Positions 1-12,512 of a stretch of DNA of 64,000 nucleotides are shown in pieces. The notes beneath the pieces are model-generated. The model saw nothing but the letters and a program-made list of their open reading frames with translations, was not told where the DNA came from and ran no database searches. Both the position numbers and the translations under genes were made by a program. The number at the start of each line of letters is the position of its first letter. The stretch's first letter is position 1. The DNA is from Tricholoma matsutake (lineage: Eukaryota; Basidiomycota; Agaricomycetes; Agaricales; Tricholomataceae), in the NCBI GenBank assembly GCA_026075535.2, contig AP026544.2:4030001-4094000 (forward strand). Reading direction: 5' to 3'.

Positions 1-524
1 CAGAGCAATGGGCGCAAAGACAGCCCAATCGAATCAAGGTAATAGCGGAAAAAAGTACTAGTAACAGAGCAAAGAAGCTTGAAATCTTGAAATCCGAAGT
101 GTATGAGTGAGCGTGGGTCCGCTAAAATGAAGCGAATATTGAGAGGGAATTCCATGCAATGCTAACGTAGATCAGCGGAGAGAAAATGAAAAGAAAGAGA
201 TAGGGAAAGGGCTGGGGTTGGGGAGGACGGTATCCAGAGTGATGGGCCAAAAGCGATCCAGGAGACTCGACAGAGAGAGTAGAAAGAATTACGGAAAGTA
301 TGAATACTTGGGCAGGAAGGTCCAACACGTAGCAGGCAAGGATCTCAGATATAGGGCCAAAGAATTGCTGACTGTTCAGCAACGAACGAGCGGCCTTCCG
401 TCCTAGTTCGATTGTCGAGTCGTATACAAGCAGCCTCTAAAAGTATTGCCATGAGTAAAGTCGTTCTCTGCATCGAATCAGAAGAGTACAAACCACGGCA
501 AGAGATATAAACACTTCACGGAAA
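1..524. other. Intergenic, 3' flank of the Msb1/Mug8-like gene
   Basis: No convincing gene. Short open frames on both strands lack recognisable domains. The part next to 525 should hold the 3' UTR of the minus-strand Msb1/Mug8-like gene; no clear terminator or repeat is seen. Confidence 0.5.
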
Positions 525-3500
525 TTAATCGGAAGCAGGAGGGGTAGGGGCGGAAGCTACTGAGTCTTCGGGCTGAACGACGGGATCGGGAACTATAGCC
601 ACATTATCTTGATCTGAAACATCCCCAGCTTCTAGTTCTGGTGCGGATTTCGCTATAGGAGGCACCTGAGCAGCCACAGGCACAGGAAGAGAATCCATCG
701 ACATCGCTAACCCATTTGATTTCGGATGTTCAGGTTGCGCTGTACTGTCACACACTTCAACCTCGTCCTCAACAACAGTAACAGTCTGAGCAATCGTTAC
801 CGGCTCACTCGTGCTCAGCGCAACTGCAGCATCCGGCGTCGCGTCAGACAGCATGTCACTCTCAGACGCAGGCGATAGTTCCTCCTTCTTTACCTCTTCA
901 ACCGCTTCATGTACAACCACGGGTTCCTCAATGGGTGGTACTTGTTCCATCTCAGTTGTCGTCTGATCAGGCTCTGCCTCGACCAACGGAGCATCAGCAG
1001 CAATCGGCTCGACAGGGGTAGGTTCCACCTCAACTAACGGGACCCCATGCTGAACTAAACGATCTTCAGCACTATGCTGGGCCACACGCAGAGGCTCTGT
1101 GTGTCCTAACGCCTCCACAGGTTCAGGAGTATGAACGACCACAGTAGGCTGGACATATGCAGGAACGGGAGACGCCACCGAGGAAGTATCCGAAAACGCC
1201 ATAGGCTCAACAGTCTCCACATTAATCGTAATATCCGTCTCAGTTTCTTCAGCTTGGTCCGCCGAAGTAGTGTCGAGAATAATGGCTGGCGCATCAACTT
1301 GTTCCTGTTCTTCAGTCGCATGTTCTTGGACAGCTGGCTCTGATTCAGCTGCAGGAGCAGGTTCCGTTTTCTGTCCTTCGTCATCAGAGTCAACATGTAC
1401 AATCCCCACATCATGAACTGCGGGGGTTGGCGTCACTTCCTCTGCAACTGGAGCAGCCTCAAGCTCAGGGACGTCGGCTGAAGTTATTCCTTGCTCAATG
1501 ACAGCAGGAACTGATGTTTCCACCGGTGATTCAGGCTTTGCATCAGGAAGAGGAGTGTTATTTGCCTCCGCATCGACGTTGGTTGCAACTGCAGGCTCTT
1601 CGTTCTTCATTACGGCCAAAGCAGGAACGTTGGTCGACACTGGTCCAGACTTCGGAATGTGATCGACAACAGGCTTCTCAAGTTCATTAGAGAAGACAGT
1701 CTCGGCGGGACCTGACACCACTTCCTCTATGTGTGGAGGAGGTGGCGCAGATTCTGCTACGCGGGAAATGGCACGAGCGGGAGTAACAGCCGCGGTGGGC
1801 ACAACTGCCGCAGAATTATTCCAAGGCGGCGACACGGCTGGCTCAACGACCGCCACCGCAGCACCTCCTATAACCGACCCCGAAAACCCAGGTCCGACAA
1901 CACCATTCTCATTTGCCTTGCTGTCCCCATTTCCCCTTGGTACCTCGATGGATTTCTCAGTGACCTTCACACTCTTGCCTTTTGCCTCGGCCGACATTCC
2001 CAACTTCGCTTTTACGGAAGGAAACCCCAATTTTATCGTCCCCTCCCTCTCCTCCTCCTCCCTCAATATCTCCCCCATCTCCCCCACATTCTGTACACTG
2101 GTCTTCCGCCCCCTCCCCTTCGCTGTCGCTGTCCCCTTATCGACTGACGCTCGCCCATTTGCACTCCAAAAGCTAAACCGCTTCTTCATCGAGTGCAAGG
2201 TGGTGTCTGACCGCACCGACGCCTTCGGTGATGCAGGTCTCGGTCGCCTACTCCCTCCTATATCCGTAGCAGCAGCAGCAGCATCTACTTCGACGGGAAC
2301 TACCACAGGTCTTTTGAACGCTTGCTCGATGACGAGCCAGTCAATATGCTTCCCGCCATCTACCGTTAAGTCAAGGCCGTTCACACCCTCTTTGAGCTTG
2401 CAAATAACGAACGCAGGCCAGTCCGCCGTAATTGGGTCCGGAAGCGCGTCAGCCCAGAAATCGATGAACGCCTCGTCAAGGTGGATAAGTGACAACAGTG
2501 TAGCTCGCGAGATGACTTTCTCTGGTTGGGTACCCTCCTCTTTGATTATGGTTGTCCGATTCCCACCCGAAGATTTCCCGCCATTAATGTTGATGCTGAG
2601 AGGGGTAGTAGGACCGAGCCGCGAGCGCTTGACTGTCGGTGCCGAGGGCGTAGAGGGCACAGTCAATTCGATGTCTTTGTCTGTCTGGATAAGTGTCGCA
2701 GCGAGCGGAGCTCTAGCCGTACTATCCTCGAAGAACCCAGAAGCCGAAAATTCTGCCCAGTCCGTGCTGCGGGCTGAAAGGGAGGGGGTGATCGCCGATG
2801 GTACGGTTGAAGGAGCAGGATCTGTGGAGCGCTTAGTATGTCGAGAGATCAACGGGCTGGTGGAGGCCGACGGGGAAGCGACGGGGTCTGAGACAGATCG
2901 CCTGCCGTGCGTAGCGGGCTGCTTCGGGATCAAAAGATTGAACGGGGGCAATAATGGTTCCTTGTCAGTATCCTCACTCGACAGGAGAGAGAGGAAGCGG
3001 ATAGTCTCGTCTGCAAAGATGTGGCTGAGCGCGGGATACCCACCAGGCGAAGGATTGGTCTGATCAGCCACTGCTTTTTTGATCGACGCCCACAGTTCAG
3101 CGTGATCGCTATTATCGCTAAAAGATGTTTCTGCGTTAAAAGCGTCCGATAGCAACCGTAGGGGATGAGGACGAGGCTCGTCGCTGCTGGTCGATATCTC
3201 GGTCTCTATACGAACGAACAAGGCATCGTACTGGCAAGTGGAGAAACGGGGACGAGGGAGGAGGTCAGTTTCAGGCGAGGGAGGGGAGGTCTTGGTATAT
3301 GGGTATTGGTGCACCAATTCTAATAAACGCGTAGGCATTCGAGAGTTGACAGCTTCATCCCTGATGCGTAGCAGTTAGAAAAAAATTCCACATCAAAAAA
3401 ACCACAACACCAACCTGATGCGAGAGAGGAAAATATGCTCCAGGATGCGACCCATACGTTCCCATCGAGCGTAAAAGGTAGCCCAGTCATCCCTGCGTTC

Positions 3501-4453
3501 AGCTCGCTGTACTGTCAAGAGCCAGAGACCAAAGAACTTAGACCCCTTGCTACCGGATAAACCATTCGACTCTGCATGAGCTGCCAGTAAAGATAATATC
3601 TCAAGAGTGGCAACAAGAAGCTCCAAATGAGGTCCTGGAAGATGAGGAGCCAACAGTGTGGAAAAGGCAGTGGAAGGATATTCCGATGAGCGTTCATTAT
3701 CAAAGAAGTTTTTGTACCAGTCGTCGTCTTTGCCAAAGGTATTACCCTCCAGCCGGAGGTGCCGAAGACCCCAACGCAGGACAGCAGCCACGTCATGGGG
3801 AGAGCGAGCAGAAGAAATTTCAGACTCGAAAGCAGATACAAAGGGAGAAACGGATGGAGTGAGCGTGGATATGGGGCTTTTGGGAGCCAAAGATTGAATG
3901 AAAAGAGAAATGAGCCGTCGCTGAATACCCGGAGAAGCAGAATACCAATGTGGGTGCATAACCCCGAGGGTTTCGAGACCTTAAAAAAAAATCGAATTGA
4001 GCTGGGTTACATAAGAAACGTAATAAGGCGAATAACGATACCTCGTGCTGTAATCGCCTGCGAGCAAGCGCGGATGAGGGTGAGGGTTTCCACGGGATTC
4101 AACCGACGATCTCCAATCAGCGAGTCCGTCAATGACTTCTGATCATCTGACTCCGTCTCTAAATCGTCCCTCTGGGTTGGAAGACGCAAAGACAGCTGAG
4201 GCACATCCACGCGCTTCTCAGGTTCGGGAGGAGGCTGCTGAGATTTGATTCTGAATAACGCGAGTCCAGGGACTTTGTCCTTGTCCTTCCCTTGCCGTTT
4301 TCCATTGGGGGCCTCTGGAAATTTAGTGGCACTAGGAGAAAGGGTCTCGAAATTCCCTTCGAGCAGAGAAGCATCGGACACACGCTCTTGAGCCCGAGGA
4401 GGATCCTTTTCATCCTTCTTACGTCCGAAGACTTTGGACAAAAATGAGGGCAT
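525..4453 (-). CDS. Msb1/Mug8-domain (DUF1708-type) protein, three exons
   Basis: Three exons on the minus strand are joined by two short introns with good GT-AG borders. Exon 1 is 4453-4042, exon 2 3979-3415 and exon 3 3360-525; the introns are 62 and 54 nt, and the frame closes exactly to about 1,270 residues. The start has a basic patch (VFGRKKDEKD). The junctions restore RGLETLGVMHPHW and LSRIRDEAV, which match my memory of basidiomycete Msb1/Mug8-domain proteins. That family is linked in yeasts to Rho/Cdc42 signalling and polarised growth. Roughly residues 60-420 are folded-looking, including FFGLWLLT-type and YARWERMGRILEH segments. The C-terminal half is low-complexity, rich in Pro, Val, Glu and Ala, with acidic runs and no clear domain. 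The family call is from memory of sequence style, not a search; the exon structure is the firmer part. Confidence 0.7.
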
Positions 4454-6063
4454 GGCGTGGCCTTAAGTTTAAAATGAGCTTATATAGCCGCTCAGGTTAG
4501 ATGAACGAGGGAAGATACAGTGATACTGGCTTACAGTCGTCAGTATAAAGAACCAAGGTGTCTGCTCACTGTCCAGCGTACGTTAGTGCGACTTGACGTC
4601 GCCCCAAATCGTCGTGAACGGTTGAGAGTGAGGTTCAACTAACCACGTGCACACCTCACTTCTGAATTTGGCAGCATTTCTCTCAAAAAAAGTTCCATCA
4701 CAAACCTTGACTCTGTTTCTGAAGCTTCGGAAATTACTTATGTATGACCATCCCGGATGCAATGCACGGGTCCGTGTTGGTTTTGGGGTTTTTTTTTTCT
4801 GTACTACTGCTGTCAGTCGCAATGTCCTGCACAGGTTGAAGTCTGACGCGTCAAATGCAATGAGAATAGCTCGTCACGAACATGGAAGGCTTTCCTAACG
4901 CTATGGGTCGATTTTTTGGTTATAATTCTTCGAATGTGCTCGCTCCGTGTAACGACGAAAATGGAGGCCTTGACACTCAACGATCTCCGTCCAAACTTCA
5001 TGGCTCCCTCACCCTTATCAACCATCATTTGACTGAGCAGCAAACTCGTCCACAGAGTAGAACTATGGAATCAAGTAAAAGTAAAACCAATTCGCTTCTA
5101 TGGTGTGTGCTCCGTTCGAGCCCTGCCTGAGCCGAGACGTCCCACGTACAGTCGCACCATGACATGCCGAATCCAGCTGGCAGCTGCAACGGGCTTTCTT
5201 GTGTCAGATCTGACACGAACGCCATTGCTATTGCAACACTATCTAGTCATTATCTTCCCAACCAACTCTCTTATCATGGCCTTCCTGCGTGGTAAAAAAA
5301 CCCACCTTACCTCGTCCCTAGTCCAAGCCGAAGTCTTACCGCACATCTGCAGCACAAGCACACTTACAAAATTCGTGTCAAAACCCCCGTTCGTTACCTT
5401 TTCTTCCGCTGAGAACAAATACCGATCAGTATAGTAAGTGTATATCAAACGCAGGGTTGAGACTGGTTGGCTACTCAAAAGGTTGAGTGAAGGCCTTGGT
5501 GTGCCTTGCCAATGCCGCCGGTTCTTGGGAAGAAGATCTTACAATCCAGATTTCAGATGCCTACATAGTGATACCGGGAGTATTTTGTATTCGTTCGGGG
5601 CTGAGTGGGCACCTATAACTGCTTCTCCCGTCATTACCTAGCTACTCCGCCGGACACCAAGTCTCTGGGCTGTAGCACATGGGCATTCTTCCGAATCTCT
5701 AGTACGGCTCTTGTCTGTTAGCAGCAAATACTTATCTGACACCGTTTTTCCATCTCTTGGGACTTATTGTGGGTCCGTGACTTGGAAGTGTCCACGCCCT
5801 ATAGTCGCACAATAAATTTAGAGCAACAGAAATACTGTTTGTATATAGAGTACGGGGATGATAACTCGCTTTCCAAGAAATTCAGTAAGGTATCTCTCGA
5901 TCGATTACAGTGCAAGTGGTAAAAAGAATAAGTTAGTAAATGAATTATGGGTGTTAGCGTAGGACAAATGATTTCCAACACATCATGCATGAAATCCAAA
6001 CGCATTCATGATATAGAGAACAAAGCAACACACATCCCAATGACGTGTTCCGTTTTTTCTTCA
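4454..6063. promoter_or_regulatory. Intergenic: promoter of the Msb1/Mug8-like gene and 3' flank of STE12
   Basis: Both neighbours are on the minus strand, so the left part should contain the promoter and 5' UTR of the Msb1/Mug8-like gene and the right part the 3' UTR of STE12. Small open frames here have no recognisable domain. A T-run lies at about 4788-4799. No RNA gene, repeat or mobile element was recognised. Confidence 0.45.
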
Positions 6064-9000
6064 TCACACTGACGAAGAGTGCTGAGGACCGCTATAATAT
6101 GTCGGATCTCCTCCTTGCAACGCAAAATGTCCCGGATCCATCCCGAACGTTCCATGCTTGTCAAAACTCGCTGGTATCGCATTCGCATGCTGCACAAACG
6201 ATTCTTGCCCAAAATCATTCCCAAACTGCGCAGGAGAATCCGTACGATAGACATCATGTCCAAACGTCGATGCCGACGGTCCAACGCTACCAGGCCGCTC
6301 AATACCATACTGATCCGCTGCATGCGACGGCGTGTCCAGACTGATATGCATCAGTTGCCTCATCTGCTCCTGCATTCCGTTGATACTAGAGTTTCTCGAC
6401 CCAGCCCTCCTCACCTGCTGTTGAGCAGGGTACTCCGTTGCCAGCGGGATAGAAAACCCCGACGGGCTAGAATGTGTTGAACTCGAACGCGACGAGGACG
6501 CGTAACCGGCATAGGGGTGATATCCCCTCACCCCACTCATCAGCGGGCCAGAAGAACTTCCAGGTGACCCACTAGGAAACTCTGCGCTGTTCGCCGTCAC
6601 CGGTCTCCGCGGTTCCCCATTTCGCACAACAGAGGGCGTCATACTGCGATGTCTTCTTATGGGACCGGGTCCTGCTCCCGAGTCGATCAAACCAGTGTCG
6701 AACAACGCTCCGTGATCGAAAGCCTGCTTGTGCGACGGGGCTGAGACGGAGACTGATCCTATGTAATCATCGCCACCATATACGGATGACGGAGCAGAGG
6801 ATGGGGGTGACTGAGTAAGCTGATAGGTAGCCGGTGCAGAAGTGATTGATGAACGATTGCTACGAATATGAGGTAGGGATCCTGTTGGAGGAGAGGGGGC
6901 AACATGCGAATGTAGACCCCAGTGGTTCGGAAGTTGCTCCTGAGACATCGAGTTTGGAGGTGTGAAATATAAATCTTGGCCGTATGTTGCAGGATGTACG
7001 CCATCCGTCCGCATTATGAGCCCTTCCTCATCACCCGACACCTCATGGACATCGCCTGGAACGTCTACCTCGCACGTCTCAATGTTAAACCCGTTCAAGG
7101 ACGAAGCTCCAAACCCATTCACGTTAGTATCCATCATACTACCCATCCCCATCGACGTGGCACCAAACATCCCCAGTCCACTAAGACTTCCAGTGATGTC
7201 TTCTGGATCAAGTTCGTCATAGCCCTCACTCTCACCGCCATCTTCCGCATCGCCATCCTGGCCAGCATCTCCGTCTTGGCTGACAACACTCCCACGACGA
7301 TGTCCTCCAACGCCATCTCCATCTTCAGCTCCGGTATCATTGATCCAATCCGAGATCCCTCCATCTGACACCGTGGAGCCTGTAGCACCGTTACCATCTG
7401 CAGCAGCAGCCCCACGACCGTGGGTCCTGAGGTGCTGGTTCAGGTTATCGCTCCTCGAAAACCGCTTCTTGCACTGCGGACAGGCATATGGACGTTCCAT
7501 GGTATGTGTCCTCAAGTGTCTCTTCAGATGCTCCATCCGCTTGAACATCCTTCCACAGGAGAACAGGGGACAGACAAAAGCCTTGGTTTTCTCAATTGAC
7601 GGGGTTGAATCCACTCCGTTAATTTCTGAGGACTGGTGTTGTACGGGGGGTTGGAACGAAGTTTGGTGCCGTTGGTGGGCCTGAGCAAATGTTGTGATAT
7701 CGTATCCACCAGACATACCAGTAGCTGGTGGCGTCATTGGGAAGGTATGATGACGGTGCAATTCTTCATGACCCTGGCTTCGTGCTTTATGATGCCCTGG
7801 CCTCATCATACCACCATCATCTATACCTGACATAAATCGGGCGTCGCCTGGGAGGCCTGACATCCCGTTACCGCCGAAGCGCGATTGCCTCTGCTGCCAT
7901 GCTACATCATCTCCGGGAATGACATCGCCTCTCCCCTGCATCATGAACATATCTGCGGAACTCAGTCCCTCCTCCAGATACTCCTCCGCGCCAGATAACC
8001 GTTCTCGACTAAGGCTCAAACTTCCATAACGCGTCGGGTGACCTAGGTTAGCGCCGACACTCCTTCCCCGATGCAGGTCGTCCTCCCGTGAACTCTTCAA
8101 TCCCCTCTTCTTCCTGTTTTTATACTGAGGATTCCCAGCCATCCACGTGGGCCCTACGTCCATTCCAAAGCGCTGCAATGCTGGTGGGAAACTTTGCCTC
8201 CGTGAACTATCATCTCCGTCTGCCATCACTTCGTCGACATCACTGACGCCACTCTCGCTCTCTGAAGTCACCGCCCCACTTTCCCCTTCTGCAGCCTCAC
8301 CACCACTAGCTACACCCTCTTCCACTGCTCGCCTGACAGCGGCCTCTAGCTCGCCTTCACCCTCTCTCCCACCGTGGGCTTTGCTGAACTGCTCATACAG
8401 GCTCTTCTTCGGGTCATACGTAAAAGACATGGCAGGTTCGCCGACAATTTTGGTTGTTGGCTCTTGCCCCATTTTCTCTCGCTTGAGATCACGTTCTAAG
8501 GCGTCGAGGAAAAGACGGTCATGTGGAACTGAAAACCTGATGATTTAGAGAGGAGGATTAACGAGCCATATACGAAATAATGGTTAAAAACGTACCAATA
8601 AAACACCTTCTGCTTCTTCTGTGTGCGGATGCATTGATACTTGAAAAGGAGATCAAGAAATTGGCTCTGTATGGCTAGTTAAGAACGGGCAAGTAAATCA
8701 GAGAGAATTGGAAAAAACCCAACCTTTGGTTCCTCGAGACAAGCGTCGACACCAGGTTTGAGGTTGCGCAGATCGCTAAAGACACCCTCTTCAAATTTCT
8801 TCATGTTACGTACGGGCCGCCCAAAAGCCTATTTGGGGAAGAATTGGAATCGGAGTTTCCCGTGTAAGATAAAAAAGAAACGAAACGAACCTCAAATCGA
8901 AACACCAACGCTCTCACGATATCCGTTCCCGTGATATGATACAAGCCACTCCAGAGGACACAAGTCACGTACTCCTGAGAAGGGAGCAGAAAGCGATTTA

Positions 9001-9628
9001 ATGATGGATGATGCAAGCTGTGCCCTTGTGTGGGTACAGAAGGGTGCATTGACATCGTGAGTGATTCCATCCCGTTCAAACCAGTACCACCAGCGTTTGA
9101 TTGTGGATACAGGTTTGTGATGGGAAGGGCTGAAGTGCTTGTCGATGGTGTAGATGAGTTGGCAGCAGCAGCAGCAGCAGCAGAAGCCGTGGCAGCAGAA
9201 TCCCATCTTGATGGAGCAGTTGCAAGAAAGAACTTGAGGCGATCAAGATGTGCAAGACGTTCTTGCTCTAGGGGTCTAAGTGGACGTGAAAGACCACCTG
9301 AGAGACCAGGAGTTGAACGAGTATAGTCAACGTTGGATAAAGATTGATGTGTGTCGGAATTCTGAGGAAAAGAAGAAGGATGATCCATTGTAATTGATTG
9401 AGAAAGGGTTTGTGAATGAAACTGAGCATGGAGATGGGCGTTACTTGGACGAGCAGTACGCTCGTTTGGATCTTCCTCGTGGTTTGTATTAGTTGTAGAT
9501 ACCTGTAGAGTACCATAAGAAGAACTCTTATGAGGAGATTGACGTGTAGGAGGGTAAGGGGACTGGTAAATGTCAATATCGTGTGAGTGATGATAGACTT
9601 GGTTGTCCATAGGATAGGGGGAGTCCAT
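6064..9628 (-). CDS. STE12: Ste12-type transcription factor (STE homeodomain plus two C2H2 fingers), four exons
   Basis: DNA-binding regulator at the end of the pheromone/filamentation MAP kinase pathway, acting in the nucleus. Exons are 9628-8891, 8828-8724, 8666-8596 and 8536-6064, with introns of 62, 57 and 59 nt; spliced length is 3,387 nt, about 1,128 residues. The introns cut the STE region exactly where frame is kept: RALVFRFE / [17 protein letters not shown] / [16 protein letters not shown] / [17 protein letters not shown]. About residues 125-340 form the STE domain. Two C2H2 fingers lie near residues 624-680 ([19 protein letters not shown], then [17 protein letters not shown]), the arrangement known for SteA/Ste12 of filamentous fungi. 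The rest is Ser/Gly/Asp-rich. Odd: about 65 low-complexity residues with a poly-Ala run (around 9150-9200) sit inside the STE domain. An ATG-like start 24 codons upstream (9700) is possible; 9628 was chosen as the first good ATG. Confidence 0.92.
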
Positions 9629-12081
9629 ATGATGAGAAAACGATATAGAAATCGAAATTTCAGGGTTGTTTAACAGAACAACTTTGCACAGGAAATTCAT
9701 AATTAAACATGTACAAACATATCCATCCCCCCCCCCAATCGCCGGCTAAATCGGCACCCGATTCAGCGTACATCGTTACCATCCATCGGCGGTCCGTAAC
9801 GGCTGCACCTTATTTCTCCGCGAGTTGTCATTCTTTCGGGGGTCGTTCCCCCCCCCATAACGCCTCCGTTATTAATGTTTCAACCTCCACCCCGAAATTC
9901 TCACATGTCTTTAGGGATCGCCGCCAAATCATACCAACAACCCCGCCGTTCGGTATCAATCCTTTTCTTCTTGGAAGCGCCCCCCTTTGACTGACCTACA
10001 TCCCTCATTTGTCTCTTACAGGGCGCACCCACTCGATCTATCACGGTCAATATTGCGCCATGTGCTTTACGATAACGGCTTCTCCACTAATATATTCCCT
10101 GCTGACCGGAGACCGGGAGTTATTTCCATCACCATGGTCCATCATTCCAGAGCCCGACATCATTGATGAAACTGTCAACAATTTTAAGCGATCTTGACTC
10201 TTGGACAGCGGATCCCCGCGTGGATGTACAGAAAGGACGATTTGTGCGACTACCGCCGGAAACTTTTTTTTTTTGGGGGGGGGGAGAGAACTATAAATGG
10301 CGAATTTTAATCTCACGATCTTTGAGGCTGATGAAATCATCCTATCTGTAGGCCGTCCACACATCCACCCATCGAGATGAAGGCCATGTCTTCGAGGCCT
10401 CTGTGCATACAATATATTCATCGCTTTATGTTCCCCGGAAACTGATCATCTCAAGGTACAGCATAACACCCACAAAACATGATCGATCTTGATCACGAAC
10501 CATGATCTCCTTCGCATCGTTTCCGAGCGGCCACAAGACACTGCATTCATAAGTAGTCTAAGAGGCAAACCTATTTCTAGGACGGACCTTGTCGTCTGTG
10601 CCTACTTGGTTTTTGACTTCTGACTTCCATGTCCCGGCGGCCCCAGAGACCGTAACAGCGTGTACACAGGAATCGAAAGCAGTCGGTTTCTTTACATGGG
10701 TTTTTCCGTGCCTACCTTGCACCTTGACGTATGTAACGTCCCTATTTACTCGGAGCTCAAGGGCGAAGCTAGTTTGCACAGCAAATTAGAAGCGATTTAT
10801 CTCCCGGCCGCTGAGTTATCTAGCTCAACGTTTCTTATCCGCCTGACATGAAAAGCCTGCAAGTCCAGGATAATAGTAATGGCCCTAATTCACATTGTAC
10901 CATCATTCGGATATACTTAATTAAAAAAAAAACATTCCAAAGGACAGGCTGAAATATTGAGCTCATGAGAGAGAAAGGGTTAAGATGTGTACCAATTGTA
11001 AGCTGAAGAAGTAGCCAAGGCAACCGTACTATAAATATATACAGTGTCTGGACGTCAGCGTCAAACCTTGAAACCAAACCATGCAGGCGCAGGCACCACA
11101 AAAATTCTCCTCGTCCATGAAACTCAAGAAGAAGAAAGAAAAAAAAATCGAAACGAAAAAAGTAAAGCCATAAGTAAGGCTCCGAATAAAAAGATCCAAC
11201 GTTCCTGCTCCACGTACTGGAATGGATAAGGCCCATCTCATTACGCGCGAGCGTCTAATAGACGCTGACGAGTTATGGCCAAAGAGTCCGATAAATTAGT
11301 CCGATGATGTCCGGAAATGAAGGTGGCTGTGACAGACGATTCCGTTACGGATGGACTCTGATATCTGATATAGACTGTGATGTAATGATGCCAGACAAGC
11401 CTGAGGTACCAACAGGAAGCCTGAGAAATGACGGCATCATCTTGAGAAGACCAGGCATATTGTTCTGGTTGTCGGTCAGCGTAACGAACGGATGCATTTG
11501 AGTGTGCGATAAAGGAATGAATGATCTGACAGAGGTACTTAAAAAATGCGGTAGATGTTGATATCAAAGTGAACCGCTACCCCCACTTCTTATCCGGTTA
11601 TTTGTACGGCCGCCGAAAACTTGGGTCTGGAAGCAACGAATGGGGCTCGAGAAAGTAGAACGTAAAATATACCACCGTTTGCTTTTGTACGTTAGCACTC
11701 TAAAATGTCGGTCGGAGGCAAGGCAAAACTTCGTGCATTCCGAATGCATGCGGGTATTCTATGATCTGCAAGTCAGTCGAAGGCCGCGTCTGATGGCTGA
11801 ACACAGCTGAACACGCGCATCAGCGGAAAGGTTGTCAAGGAAGCCTCAAGGCAAGATCCGAGTGGAGTGACCAGTGACCAGAGATGCAAGACCTTGGAGA
11901 CCAGAGTTTCCCGGTCCGTCAAGATGATGTGGTAGCTGCGTTTAGCATTCGTCCAGCCTGAAGGCACTGCTGCATAAAAAGTATTCGAGGTTTCGTCGTG
12001 ATATAAGTCACTAGATTTTAGGAGTATTAGATTGCGGTTAAATGTTCATATGGAGAGTGAGCTGATCTATAGTAGACCTAA
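9629..12081. promoter_or_regulatory. Long upstream region of STE12, no recognised gene
   Basis: This 2.45 kb stretch holds no ORF with a recognisable domain. It contains C-runs near 9725-9737 and 9848-9856, a T11G10 block at 10264-10284, and one match to the Ste12 pheromone response element. It should include the STE12 promoter and 5' UTR. No tRNA or mobile element was recognised. Confidence 0.45.
9876..9882 (-). promoter_or_regulatory. Possible pheromone response element (Ste12 site)
   Basis: The minus strand reads TGAAACA, the known Ste12 core site, about 250 nt upstream of the STE12 start and in the direction of its transcription. A 7-mer is expected by chance about once in several kb, so this is only suggestive of autoregulation. 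Confidence 0.3.
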
Positions 12082-12339
12082 CTAAGGAGACGCTGGGACG
12101 GTGGCATTGGGCGCACCGGGACATACGTTCGATGCATATTCGCCGCCAGCGCACAGCGAAACGCCAATGACCCATGCAATAACGTTGATCATATCGGGAC
12201 GTGGAATGACGAGGTGCCAAAAAAGATTAATTGCTCCCTCTGCGAATGTGGGATTGCAACTGTAGCCTGCACGGATATATATGCAAGTTAGATAAAGACA
12301 ACTCAGTTTGGAAAAATCAAGGCAAGAGCAATCGAACAA
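12082..12339 (-). CDS. Doubtful small protein, probably a last exon
   Basis: I do not recognise this frame. On the minus strand a branch-point-like CTAAC and a pyrimidine-rich acceptor ending TGCAG precede GYSCNPTFAEG. The frame then stays open for about 60 residues to the stop at 12082, with three cysteines, a hydrophobic segment (MINVIAWVIGVSLCAGG) and a possible N-glycosylation site (NAT). This would fit the final exon of a small secreted or membrane protein divergent from the peroxiredoxin gene. I could not find a convincing upstream exon, so it may be a chance frame. Confidence 0.25.
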   Translation of the reverse strand: MFDCSCLDFSKLSCLYLTCIYIRAGYSCNPTFAEGAINLFWHLVIPRPDMINVIAWVIGVSLCAGGEYASNVCPGAPNATVPASP

Positions 12340-12512
12340 GCCAGATGGGAAATGCCGCGCCTGGTTATTATAAGTAAGTCATGTGCAGTGGAAGAGACTT
12401 CGTCTAAATATCTGCAAATAATCTGGAAGCAAGGCTTTCCGTCGGGGTTCAAAGTTCTATTTCAGTTCAAAAGATATTTCTCTCCAGGCCTTAGGCATAA
12501 GCTTGGGCAACA

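Noticed and set aside
1729..3063. 444-codon open frame on the plus strand
   Set aside because: Antisense to the third exon of the Msb1/Mug8-like gene; its composition mirrors the real gene and the minus-strand splice structure is coherent.
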